From Lingula anatina (Eukaryota; Brachiopoda; Lingulata; Lingulida; Lingulidae), in the NCBI RefSeq assembly GCF_001039355.2, contig NW_019775747.1:634752-698751 (forward strand): 64,000 bases of DNA, read 5' to 3'. The notes below the pieces were generated by a model. The model made no database searches. It was given only the letters and a program-made list of their open reading frames with translations, and was not told where the DNA came from. Positions within the stretch are counted from its first letter, which is position 1, and each line of letters begins with the position of its first letter. The translations under genes and the position numbers were made by a program. Positions 34,485 to 46,188 of the stretch are shown here, piece by piece.

Positions 34485-36558
34485 CGCTCAATAACAGCTT
34501 TATTAAATTCAATACCTGGGACCTGAAAGTCTGATACAGACATCCTGGGAATAAAATGTACTAGTAAGCTGATTTGGGTTCACACACAGAGGTACTGACT
34601 TAGAGAGCATTTAGAACAAATGAACCGTGGACTAACTTATCTACCAACTAAATATGGCCAAACCCACTTAAAAAGTGATGCTTCTATTTTCCTGATGGTC
34701 TCCCTTCCTCCAACTACTAAATCTACAAGACATCTTATACCTAGGACGAAAAAATTGTTTTGAGTTTCTCTTGAAAGTTATGAACATGTTCCACCCTCTT
34801 GTGCTGTGTTACATTAAGTTGTACAAATAATCCTTTGTGTGAGAGAGATCATGTCGGAATTCAATGTGGCCAACGTGGTTCACCCTGCCATTTTAGTTTT
34901 AACCATTACACTCACAGGCATGTTTTGTTTACCCTAATTTTTGCCATTTATACTCTAAATCTGGACCCCAGGTTGGTTCCAGAATGGTAAAATAAAATCC
35001 ATTTTTCATGAAAAATGGCTCCCATTTGGCTATAACTCCAAGTGTATATAATGCATAGTGATGCTAACTGATGTGAATAGCAAGTACTAGCAAAGACTCT
35101 GCCTGACGAGGTCAATTGCTAGGTTATTCCATTATCAAATTGCAAGTTATTTCATGCAGACTTACTTTAAAACATTTAAATTAACTGATTCCAAATTGAG
35201 ATATCTTTGATGCAATAATCTTTAAGAATATCAACTGTCAACATACATATACTTTTTTTGTAACAGACACTATAATGGTTCCTTTATGGTATTCCTATAC
35301 AGTGTTTGCTGTGTGTATTTTTATGAATAGAAAAAAAAGTATTTCATTTCTTAACATTTCTTTTCTTAACACAGAGCAGCACATATTTTCAAATGAAATT
35401 TGACATGACAAAAATGAAAAATGACCCCATTTGTCAGCTGAATTAGATAACTATCAAAACTGACATTAAGGCTCCTCTTCAAAATTAAGTTTACATTCTC
35501 CAGACTTTCAGATTAAGCAAGAACTGCCATAAAAACATCTAAAAATATTATTACAGGAGTCATATCCCATTTAGAGAACAGTATGAGCTCAATAGTATTC
35601 ATAAGATCAATACATCAGCAAAGAGCAGTTACTTGAGCTATGTGATGGTGGAGACGTCTTGATGAAATTGTGCTAGATGTGCCAAGTTATGAAATTGTGT
35701 TAGATGTACCACATTTAACTGATGTTGGGAGAGAATCCAATACCACATTGAAAATGTATTGATAGAGCTACCCAAAGAGCACATAAAAAACGTCTGGCTT
35801 ACTTCTCTTGTGACAGCCATGCATATTTCCATTCTTTAAAAAAAAGCTTAAAACTAAGTACTGCTTTCTGTTAAGAAAAACCCTATATTCCGTTATTAGA
35901 TTTTCTTACTTTCCTACATTACATATTTTGATAAAAACCTGATGTCCCATCTCTTCACAACTGGGCTTTCATGTTAAATTTCATCTTACTTGAAGCCTAG
36001 AAAAGTTCCAATTTTCTTGTCATGGGCTCACCCAAGGTATCCAATTCACTTACATGTAATATAAAGAAGCACTGTGCTGTAACATTTGATATCTTTTAAA
36101 ACACATTCTACCATGCAATACTATGTATTCTTATTCAACCTGTGTATTACTTTGATGTCTACTATGACATATTAACTCCCTTAGATGTGAGACTTATGAA
36201 GACTTCATAGGTTTCTCAATCAAACATTTTCAACTGAAATATGCTTTTTTTCATGCTGTTTTGTTTTAATATTTTTTCAATGAAGAAGCTGAAATAAATT
36301 AAAAAATCTTCTAATCCTCTAAAAGCTTAAGTGACCATCACAGATATTTGGCAAATAAGTTTTAGAGAGAGAGAGAGTCAATAATACGCTACACCATAAT
36401 TATTTCAATCATTCAACAAAGAGAAAAAGTATGTTGTTGTAAAATAGAGATTGGGCAATTTCGTTATGGTAAATGATAACTAGATACAAAATTTATAAAT
36501 TAACTCAATTTTTAGAGCTGGATCCCACATATACTTGAATAAAAGCTTAAGTACTTAC

Positions 36559-36700
36559 TTTAAGGAAGAGCTCGATGGATTTCTAGGAAGCGAAGAACTA
36601 GAAGAGACCCTGGGTATATTAGATCCAGTGACGTTTCCTGGCAGAGACGAGTTTGATGACACTCTAGTCAGTGATGACGATGACATCCTGGTGCGCTCTC
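36559..36700 (-). CDS. BCAR3: NSP-family adaptor, exon 5: serine-rich linker
   Basis: A 142-nt exon, acceptor TTTCTTTCCAG and donor GTAAGT. It encodes ERTRMSSSSLTRVSSNSSLP then GNVTGSNIPRVSSSSSLP and RNPSSSSL. About 22 of 46 full codons are serine, in three imperfect SSSSL(x)R/P repeats, with possible basophilic kinase sites (RVSS). The exon begins with two bases that complete a Gly codon and ends with two bases (AA) completed by the T of exon 6. No domain is recognisable; in vertebrate NSP proteins the region before SH2 is also long and disordered. Confidence 0.75.
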
Positions 36701-39700
36701 CTGGAAAGAAACAAATAAGAAATAAATCGATAAGATTTATGATGGGATTATTTGAATTTAAACTTTTATTTAGAAACTCAGACTTCTTCTCCTGCAGCAC
36801 TTCCAAGAACTGAGATGTATGCCAAACTTTTTTCCTAAAACACTTGAAGAATCTTGCCTAAGGGGCCCACGCAAACCACTTTTCCCATACATTCTTATCA
36901 ATCATGTTTTAACCCTTATCAATACTGCTAGCTATAGGAAAACAATAGAGCTAACCTGGGCACCTTTAACTCCCAAGTTAATGAACTTAAGTTCAGCTCT
37001 TCTGCACCCTGTATTTTAACAGAACTTAATGCACTGGAGTGGTATAGTTTTGCAATGCTGAGCTACCATATTCAGGGTGGCCCTCCTGTAAACTTGTGGC
37101 AAATTTCTGGCTTAATCTGCTTAATCCACATAACTATTTCCAGGTGCGTCTCTAGAGAAGCAACATTCCTGAGTAAATTAGGCCTAGTGTATTAATTAAA
37201 AGCTACATGTACACTGTAACTCCTCAAACTTTTGATCTAATGAACCTTAATTTTGGCACACAAGTGGTAACTGTAGAATNTAGGCTCCTATGGGCCATGG
37301 TAGTAGAAAAGGTATGAACTTCTGTGCCCTGAAACTTGTTGAAAGCCTGCACACAAGAAAAGCAAATTAAATATTCAAAATTAATTTTTTTTTTGACCAT
37401 ATTATTTCACACTTTAAATGTAATATTATATGAATGAAAACAGTGACATAGCATACGGTAGGATGTTTTCTCATAGACAAAAGAGGTCAAATAAGAAAAC
37501 AGGGACATTGCTTGCATGATAATGCAGCTGCCTAATACATGTACACCTGATTGCAACTTTTGAGGGCTGTGGAGTAAAATACAGCAAACATAAAACAATT
37601 CTTTATAGACCACACAGACTGGGCACAAAGATACATTAATTTACATCCCAGCAACATGTAATGGAATGTAGTGTAAGTCCATATATATATCCTCCTTCAC
37701 CAATATTGCTACCTACCTAATTCACCTGCTTGGTATAGAATACCAGTAATGTTAGTGTAGTGTAAATTCCAAAGAGAAAAACAATCAGTTTAAGTTACTT
37801 GTAGAATTTTCCTTGGCCATTTCATGCTGCAGGGCATGGGGCTAATAATGGCACACGTAGGATACTATTTCTACCTCAAATATGCCCTTCACTACACACC
37901 TACTGTAACTGTACACTAACAAAATATGTGCACAAAAGTTGTTTATACTGGACACATATCACCTTCTTCTCAGCATCTTAACTGAAAGGGTAGATCAGAA
38001 TGTTATTTGGCTTTGCCTCTTTCCTTTTTATAAGGTTTACAGCAAATAACATCTAAACCATGTTATTCTGATGGAATGTGCAAGGTATATTCTCGTACAT
38101 CCTTGGAATGTTGAAGTTTACCAAGGTCATACTGTTGTTTTTTTTTGCAGTGTTTATGTTTGAAACTGATGCCTCCCAGCCTTCCATTGATTACCTTCCA
38201 CTTTATCACTTGTTGCATGGTATTCTTTGATGTTAAAAGACAAAGTAAACCACTATTAAAATTTAACACATATTTGAATTAGCTCAAAAAATTATAGAAA
38301 ACACTCCAGTTAAACTTTGTATTAGCAAAATTATAATAAACTGTTTGTAATAACTTTTAAATTATTGAATCTATTATGCCATTTTTTGTCTTATTTTTCA
38401 CAAAACTGCAGTCATGATATATATAAGACGCAATAAAAATTGGTTGCTGTACACAGACCTAGATAAATTTCTTGCTGTGGTGTTTACCCTCAGTTAGATA
38501 ATTTTATACTATCTCTACAGTGCTGCCCTATCTATACAATGTAAATGCATGATGTGTGTGTGTGTGTGTGTCTGTGTGTGCTCACAAATAGAGAGCAAGA
38601 GAACGCAAATAACACGCTGTCTCAAACACTTAAGTTTACTGTTTTAAGTTTAATGACCTATTCTATGGGCAAAACAGTCTGATATAATTTGATCTTCTAT
38701 AAACGATAACTGAACTTCTATATCATAAACCGCTTGTTGCTCCAGGCCAGTATATATTGCAATCAGCTTCAGAGAACATGTCTCCTGATGAAATCATCAA
38801 GAGACTTACTATCTGACCCATAATAATCGAGGCTAAAGTTAGTCTTACTGTATCCCAACTTGATCACTTACTGTCTCACTGCACTGCCAAAGTCCATTTT
38901 CTCTATAATGTACTGGTAATTATCTTGAAAATGGTTCTTCATTCAAACCTCATGCTCTAAGTCAGTTGAAATACTACAGACTGTTGTACATTCAGATAAC
39001 TCAACCAAATACCAGGCCATCTACTTGTATACTGGTCTCCACAGAATGACCACTTGACCAGTAGACAGTGCCGAACCAAGTGACCTTATCTCGTTAAGAG
39101 CTCAAGGTATTAAAGGAGATTACACATTGGTGTAATGTGTGAGCAACAGGCGCATGGTGTGAATACCTGGAGCTTAGGCGACTCCAGGACTTAATCTGAG
39201 TAATCAAACTTACGGGAATTTTTTTTTTGAACAGGTATGGCAAGACCCCCCCCCTCCCCCCCCACACACACACAAACACACACACATGCATGGCCCCCAA
39301 ATATAGGATCTGACACGTAATTTTACAGATATTGTACAGATCATCTTCCCAACTAGCCCTCATTATATATAAGCCAAACCTCTAAAATCAACTTGACAAA
39401 TTAGTATTGTAAATTTAAACAACAGGTGGGAGTTTTTGAAGGTCTTTAGCAAAATAGTGTTTTTAGTCAAGATTTCAACTTCAAGCAGAAGAACAGCAAA
39501 AGTTAAATTTTAATAAAACTTACCTAGATAATTGAAGGATCTGGTCATTTTAGTTGAAAATAAGACCAATAATGTTCTATGATCACTAGTATAATCACAA
39601 CTATAATTTTCCCTGTAAGATCTTGGTGTGTCTAGTGAACAACTTCTTTCTTTACTGTTACACCTATAATACCACTACTACGTACTAGTTTACCCTCATA

Positions 39701-39881
39701 AGGTATTAAAAACAATATATTTCCACCTACAAACTATTGACTCACCTTCCACTGTTTATGGTCATTACAAAATATTCCCATCCCACTTATTAGAATGTAA
39801 TCAATAGGGCAGAATACATTTTAAGGTTATGTAATCATAACCCCAACCTTTTTATTGTGTGCTTGTTGCTGATTCACTCAC
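36701..39881 (-). other. NSP gene intron 4
   Basis: Non-coding. Holds a single-N join at 37280, a GT microsatellite near 38552-38580 and a C/CA-rich run at 39246-39284. Confidence 0.65.
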
Positions 39882-39950
39882 CTGGTACCTGATCCGCAAT
39901 AGGTGCAAAAAACGTGTTGGCGTTTTCTGTCCTTAGATGACCGAAATCCC
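39882..39950 (-). CDS. BCAR3: NSP-family adaptor, exon 4: small exon before the serine-rich linker
   Basis: A 69-nt candidate exon with donor CCAG|GTGAGT and acceptor TGTATTACAAAG. It encodes DFGHLRTENANTFFAPIADQ then VP, flanked by split Gly codons on both sides. Its phases (1 in, 1 out) fit exactly between exon 3 and exon 5. Because its length is a multiple of three and both neighbours also join directly in frame, it could be a skipped (cassette) exon. The acceptor has a weak pyrimidine tract, which lowers confidence. No homology was recognised. Confidence 0.55.
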
Positions 39951-40618
39951 CTTTGTAATACACTGCAAATGGTTATGACACATATTTTTGATAACTGTAC
40001 ACTATATTTAAGATGATGTCCCTGTATCAACTGTTTTTATGAAAATTAACAGGGTTATTGCCATGCTCTGGTAAATATTGTCTTACTGTCTGGTGTAGAA
40101 GTGCTACAAAGCCACTGTTTGCTACCCTATTTTATCATAATGGTGCCAACTAAATCACTAAATCCTCTAGGGCTATCAAGGAGGTATACAGGTAACCATA
40201 CTCCTTTCTGGTATCTCACATGGCTTTCTATTACGACAGACAGAAAATGCTGAGAGATAAATGGACAAACTGAGGTCTACAGAGCAGACATGATTTAAAA
40301 CTTAGCCTAAGGAAACATTTAGTCACACTTCTTAAAAAGAAATAGATTTCTACTAATTCTGATCAAACTAATTTTTGTCTTTACAGTATTGTTACATCCC
40401 AAAAATACCTTGATTAAAATATATGCAATAAATATCTGTATGTTACTAACACTTTTCAACTTGGAAGTGTGTTATTCTTACCTGATATCGATCACATGAA
40501 ATTCTTAACATTATTTTTCCATACACTCACTCTCCTCTTTTATGAAGAAGTATAATAAAACTTCACCGTAATAATAAGAAAAATCAATAAAACACTCAGT
40601 ACATTTCCAAGTCAAAAG

Positions 40619-40810
40619 TCACTCCTTTGAAATATTTCACCTTTTTAAAAAGCTCCCTTTGAAGTCCATTTACAGTGCCCTTGCATTATTTTGTAAGTAT
40701 ATGGGAGACAAAAACCACTCCTTTGAAACTTTTCACCTTTTACAGCCCCTTTTAAAATCCCTTTCCAGTACCCTAGTACTATTTTGTAAGTAAAGAAGAC
40801 AATGGAGACA
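40619..40810. repeat. Diverged tandem duplication, unit about 100 bp
   Basis: Two copies, each from ACTCCTTTGAAA through TTTTCACCTTTT-like and CAGTxCCCTxxxxTATTTTG to TGTAAGTA. Divergence suggests an old duplication. Confidence 0.8.
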
Positions 40811-43059
40811 AGAAATGATAGAGCACCTGTCACTTAAAAGCAGCAATAAATCCAACTGCACCATAAGGGTTGGGCAAAGTCATTACTCATTTCTCTTACA
40901 TAATATAATGTCCCACTGTCTACAGCATGGATTTACATTGGGAGGACATAAAAATTAGTGTCTCGATGCTGTCTATTGTCCTATCCATTTTTATCCAATC
41001 TTGCCACATACAAAATGGTTTTACATTTTTATTGTAAATTATTTCTATATAGGATCAATATAAAATGTATCTTGCAACCATGAAAAAATTGGCAAGAACC
41101 TACTCAGTCTTACATGACTATTAATGATGAGTCTTAAAACTTACAAACATCCATGTCATTTCTAAAGATACTCCACATTACATTGTACTAGTTAAAGGAA
41201 AAAAGACAACAACACAGTCCTACCTTGTTCTTGCTAAACCTCTGTCTATTCAAAAAAGTGTATTTACACATGAGTCGGATTCAAATGCAAAACGGAACAC
41301 TTCCATCCTGTGTTACATCAGGTAGACAGTTGGTGTTTTATAAACTGATAAAGACAAAACCTCAACTGTCATAAAATGATTAATATCCTAGTAGAGATAC
41401 TGTGGTCGACTTCCATAAATTATTTGGGCAAATATATTCCCAGGTTATGATGGGTTTTATGAGCAATTCTCTTTTACGTCATACTTTGGCAAAATCTATG
41501 TAGTTTTGCTCTGGGATTACAGTAGTTTACCAGTTGCTTAATTAAACTGTGCAGGGATTTAAAATATTTTTCTCAAAATATCTTTGATATTATTGTCCCT
41601 CTTTCAAAACTGTATGGTTTTCATATTAATCCCTAACTATATACACTAGCTGAAGGCAGCCTCTATATACACACACAAAGCAATTCAAGTCAGGACAAAA
41701 TCATATGGTTAGGATGCAAAATCTTGTTCATATATTATTTATAAATTTGACTCTAGAAGTGTAATGGCAAAAAATGGGCTCAAATGTGACAAATGAATGA
41801 GCAAAAATGTTCATTAGCAAGTTATTTGAATAGATTTATATGACAAATAAAGCAGCATATTCACGAAGACATAACCTCACAGCTTCTGCAGTAAAACTTA
41901 CCTGTTAGGTCTACGAAGCTTGCATACCTGCATGGACTACTTAAATGTCTAATGAGAACTTTAACCAAGTCTTATAAATATACAATGTCAAGTATGAAAA
42001 TGTCAGGTGCACAACAGCACAATGACACTGACATATACAGGTGACAATTAGAAACAAATTACACTACCTGTTAGGAGTTGACTGATAGTGACATTGCAAG
42101 CACCAATTAACAGAGCTGGCACCCCCTCTTTAAGATGAAGGACAGTGGTGATACATATAATTAACTTTACATTTGAAGTCAGTGCTACTGAATTAAGTTT
42201 ATGACATGACACTCAAAGTTGACCATTAAGATAACTGGTATGGTTAATTGGCAGTTAAATGAGGCCTCAAAGTGTCAAATAATACATGAATACAATTTTT
42301 GTGAAATACCATTGGTTTGGTATACTAATCCTGGTGTTATAAACATCACACCTGTAAAAAGGTGAGCAAGGGACTTCAAGTAGCTTAAGAAGTTTTCTGT
42401 TCAGTGGCAAATTTAAGAAGTGGTTACATGGAAATACACAAACTTCATTTAAACTAACTTTAACTTGATTGAAACACTAACTACAAAAAAGTAGCAAAGC
42501 AATCTCACATTTACATTCAGGTAAGTGCAATCATTGGTTTTAAATATACAGTATCTTGTATATCAGGTGGCTCAAAAAATTTTACTTATTTCAAAGTTTA
42601 ATAACTTCAGCAGTTTTGAAGCAATTAAATTTAAAACTTATTAGGAAAATTATGTTTTAAATAAATGCTGAAGATTGCATGACTCTACCTTTTTTAGTTT
42701 TGGAAAACTGAAAAAATTAACATGTTAGGTCAAAAAATGCCATGCCAGCCTAAGTGACTTCTGACAGGTGTCAGTGTCTGGCAGTTTTGACACTTGTCAT
42801 GTGTCAACTGCTTCACTTTAAGACTTAAAATTTTCAGAGTCGACCAACGTTAACGTATCAAAAATCTGTGCAAAATTTCAAAGCAAAAGCTTGTGTACTG
42901 TTCAAGTAATTAAACTTAGAAATAAGAAACATTTTTAATGAGCTACCTGTTATAGACAACATACCTGGCAAAGGCCTATTGTGCTGTAAAGAGGACGCAA
43001 TAACCCTACTGTTCACTCAGGTCTCTGCTATAAAGACTATTTTAATTACGATATCTGGC

Positions 43060-43330
43060 GGAAAAATTAGCTCTTATAGGCATTGGTGTATGGAAGCGTG
43101 AGCGAGAAAAAAACCAAAACTCCCTGAATACCCTGCCCGGCATCGGCGGAGAAAGCTGCTTGTGTGCGCAGTAGGCAATGATCTGCGACCTTCTCGGTCT
43201 CAGCGCAAGGCGAGGAGAGACCATAACACCCTGTCCGGCTTTCACAGTGACAGTTACCTAGTCGCGGTACACGCACACCGCTGGCTGCCTCTCCCTCTGC
43301 TCACCCCTGTTTCTCTCCGCAAAAATTATT
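43060..43330 (-). promoter_or_regulatory. CpG-rich patch, possible internal promoter of the NSP gene
   Basis: About 17 CpG dinucleotides fall in roughly 270 bp, while flanking kilobases have almost none. It lies between the SAM exons and exon 4. Minus-strand donors follow it (ACTAG|GTAACT at 43255, CCAG|GTATGT near 42964), so a non-coding first exon could splice to exon 4 or 5 and give a form without SAM. Strand and use are inferred. Confidence 0.35.
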
Positions 43331-43345
43331 CTGGCTTCTCAGCAT

Positions 43346-43440
43346 CGTTTTTGAAAAACGAAACTAGTTTCTGGTTGCCAGGTTCGTTTTTGAAAAACGA
43401 CACTAGTTTCTGGTTGCCAGGTTCATTTTTGAAAAATGAA
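43346..43440. repeat. 39-bp tandem repeat, about 2.5 copies, with hairpin cores
   Basis: Each unit has a self-complementary core CGTTTTTGAAAAACG (changed to CATTTTTGAAAAATG in the last copy) followed by ACTAGTTTCTGGTTGCCAGG. The core change in the last copy keeps the pairing. A run of AAACTAG/GAAACTAG repeats follows to about 43460. Confidence 0.9.
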
Positions 43441-43619
43441 ACTAGAAACTAGAAACTAGACACTAACTTCAGCGCTCTGTGTCAAATTACAAGTTCGGTG
43501 TTACTATTTACTATGAAATGCTAGTTAATGAAGTACAGATGTGCATTGAATGTATAAATTGTCACATATGATATTGGTCGGTCTGAGTACAATTAGAACA
43601 CAAGCTATAGTTTTTAAAT

Positions 43620-43892
43620 NNNNNNNNNNNNNNNNNNNNNNNNNNNNNNNNNNNNNNNNNNNNNNNNNNNNNNNNNNNNNNNNNNNNNNNNNNNNNNNNN
43701 NNNNNNNNNNNNNNNNNNNNNNNNNNNNNNNNNNNNNNNNNNNNNNNNNNNNNNNNNNNNNNNNNNNNNNNNNNNNNNNNNNNNNNNNNNNNNNNNNNNN
43801 NNNNNNNNNNNNNNNNNNNNNNNNNNNNNNNNNNNNNNNNNNNNNNNNNNNNNNNNNNNNNNNNNNNNNNNNNNNNNNNNNNNNNNNNNNNN
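43620..43892. other. Assembly gap (273 N)
   Basis: Run of unknown bases bordered on the right by a CA microsatellite, probably the cause of the gap. Confidence 0.99.

Positions 43893-43944
<52 letters not shown>
43893..43944. repeat. (CA)n microsatellite
   Basis: At least 26 CA units directly after the gap. Confidence 0.97.
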
Positions 43945-43946
<2 letters not shown>

Positions 43947-46076
43947 CATAGAATATGCAACATTCACAACAGATTATCTGATATTAAAACTTCTCTGTAA
44001 TACAATGTTTTCAAAAGTGCGCTTTTCCTGGACCCCAAAGTGACACTTTATTATATAAATGCCTTGAGAAAATAAGGAAACAATTACAGAATCGTTCTGT
44101 GGGTTTTCGCAGCTTTTCCAAGACGTCCGCGCCGAAAGTGCCATCTATTTCCGTTGTGTCGAGAAGTTAATGTGTTGTGTTGCGATTTTCTTTGGTGTTG
44201 TGTCGAGAAGTTAAATGTGTCGTGTTGAAATTGTGTTGTGTGTTGAGTGATTTTGTTGTGTGTTGTGGCACTTATACGCTTCCATATTGGTGAGAATCTA
44301 ACAGTTGTTTAATCACTTAAGCACTTCACAGGACAAGTCAATCAAATTGGAATTATGGATCTTTCTCTAGAGCTACCTTTTAAAGAACATGTACTGCACT
44401 AAGTCTAGACTGCATTTCAGCGTATAAAGCAATGGCTATTTCATTATGCTGTGATCAAACAACTGAATAATTTGAACTCCTAAAATTGCACTTGGGCACA
44501 CAGTGTAAAGATAAAGCCTGTATGCCACTCCATTAATGAGTATTTTAGATCTTTATATGGGAAAAACCATATGTCTCAAAAGACATCATTCAATGAAAAG
44601 GACCAAACTGCTAAATAAAAGTAGAAAACGTGTGATTGCAAATAACCTTATATATACCTACAAAATGTCCCAACTTGGATTATTTGCCCCTATATACATA
44701 CACTGCACAGGTATTTACTGGTCAAAAATTGTGCTTGAGAAGTGCAATGGGTGCTGGTCCCTATTAAACAGACGGGTGGTTCAAATTTCAAAACCCCATA
44801 GAAATAAGCCATAGAAATTGTGAAGTCTCATGCAAATTTACCTCAAAAAGCCATTACTCAAATTGTACAACTCACCCTACTGTACTTTCAAATTTGCACG
44901 ACTCACCAGAAAATACTAATAATACCTGGACTAGCTGTGTGGTGCAAATACCTTCCACTGTGAACAGTCACCTTATATGATCTCCTATCTGTTCTATGTA
45001 AAACCTTATACTAGCACAGTGAAATATATAGGAACTACTACCTATATAAATAGGTTAGATCAACAAATAAATACAAGACCCTTTCAGAAGGCATGACCTA
45101 GTTGTGGCATGACTGTGTGTGTTCTCTCACGTGTGACAGATGACTGTTAAATTTCTCTTATTTACTAAGCATATCGAGGTAAATCACTATAACATTTACC
45201 TTTACAATGTGAGCCATAACATTTTACCTGTTAATTTGAAAAAAAAAAGAGATCTTTTGTAAAGCACATGTTTTAGTGTGTGCATATCCCTGCTGCATAT
45301 TTGAGAGTTCATTTGTATTCTTTTAACAATCAACAAATATTCTAAAACACAAATTAAATGATCTCTATGCACAAGTGCAGCTGTTATACCTTTCCCAAGC
45401 TTTAACAGTTGAGAAAAAAAGCGAACTTTTAAATCCCAATAAATCAAATAGTGCTCAAAATCAACTTAACTGCATAAAGTGGAAAAATCCTTTCTTTGTG
45501 ATCTTTGAAATTACCACCTGCACTGGCACATGTACTCTTAAAGTATCACAGGTAATTTGCAGATGAAGTTCCACAGCACAGACATAACCTGATCATTTGG
45601 ACAGGTGTCTTTTGTCCAGTAAACTGACTGCTAAGTGGGATGATACATATAACACCTATAATATACCTATATAAGCTGTGATTATCACGCTTGCTTTGGT
45701 GCTCTCCTGCCTTTCAAAATAAGCTGTATTACCTCACCTCTCCCTCCTTTCCTAGGGATTAAAGCCTGGCAGGGTGTACATTAACTTTTGAGTTTATACG
45801 GGGTACATGTAAAAGGAGAAAATTGAGCATAGTCTAGGCATGGGGAATCACTGCCATAACAAATTCAGATCACAAAACATTATGGGATTTGAGAACCAAG
45901 TATTAAATAAAGTTTAAATAACAGCGAGGCGCATCTTTCAAAAAGCTGTTTTTGTCAAGAATTTCGCCAGCCATCTCCTTGCACAAATTCAACTGATCAT
46001 GTTAAGCTACTTTCTAAACCTTAAACCAATGTAATAAATCGATTTAAAAAAACTGATCTACTTTGTCTCCACTTAC

Positions 46077-46188
46077 CTCTCTCGTATTTATCCTTTAATA
46101 TTCTTAGGCTACTTATGATCCTGGCTCTGTGTGCTGCATTTAACACCCCCATGTTTCTGACGTCGGACTCAGTGGCATTTAGAAGAGC
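46077..46188 (-). CDS. BCAR3: NSP-family adaptor, exon 3: second half of SAM domain
   Basis: A 112-nt exon, acceptor TTGTTTTCTAG and donor GTAAGT, encoding residues 52-88: ALLNATESDVRNMGVLNAAH then RARIISSLRILKDKYER. The pattern LLxxTExDVxxMGVxxxxHRxRIIxxLxxL is the C-terminal half of a SAM domain, including the Gly-Val and His-Arg of helix 5's start. It joins exon 2 in phase 0 to give a whole domain of about 62 residues. SAM domains make homotypic or heterotypic protein contacts. I do not recall a SAM domain in the human NSP proteins. Confidence 0.85.

Larger units (their letters stand above)
25920..36558 (-). other. NSP gene intron 5
   Basis: About 10.6 kb of AT-rich intron. It contains an assembly gap (32173-32635), a decayed coding-like remnant (33080-33760), a further weakly coding-like stretch (31582-32141), a MITE (34311-34484) and a short GA run near 36365. 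No exon with matching phase and domain content was found. Confidence 0.7.
39951..46076 (-). other. NSP gene intron 3
   Basis: Holds a 100-bp tandem duplication (40619-40810), a CpG-rich patch (43060-43330), a 39-bp tandem repeat (43346-43440), an assembly gap (43620-43892), a CA microsatellite and a TGTTGTGTCGAGAAGTTAA-rich stretch (about 44150-44270). No further exon is confidently supported. Confidence 0.65.

Noticed and set aside
41902-41927. 26-nt micro-exon candidate in the NSP gene (acceptor CCATGCAG, donor CAG|GTAAGT)
   Set aside because: Splice sites look good, but its phases do not fit between exon 3 and exon 4. It might serve only in a transcript from an internal promoter.
42066-42090. 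CCTAACAG|GTAGTG donor-like site on the minus strand
   Set aside because: No open exon with a matching acceptor and phase.
43162-43452. 96-residue plus-strand frame with repeated SFLKNETSFWLPG
   Set aside because: Produced by the 39-bp tandem repeat and the CpG-rich patch; no start context or splice evidence.
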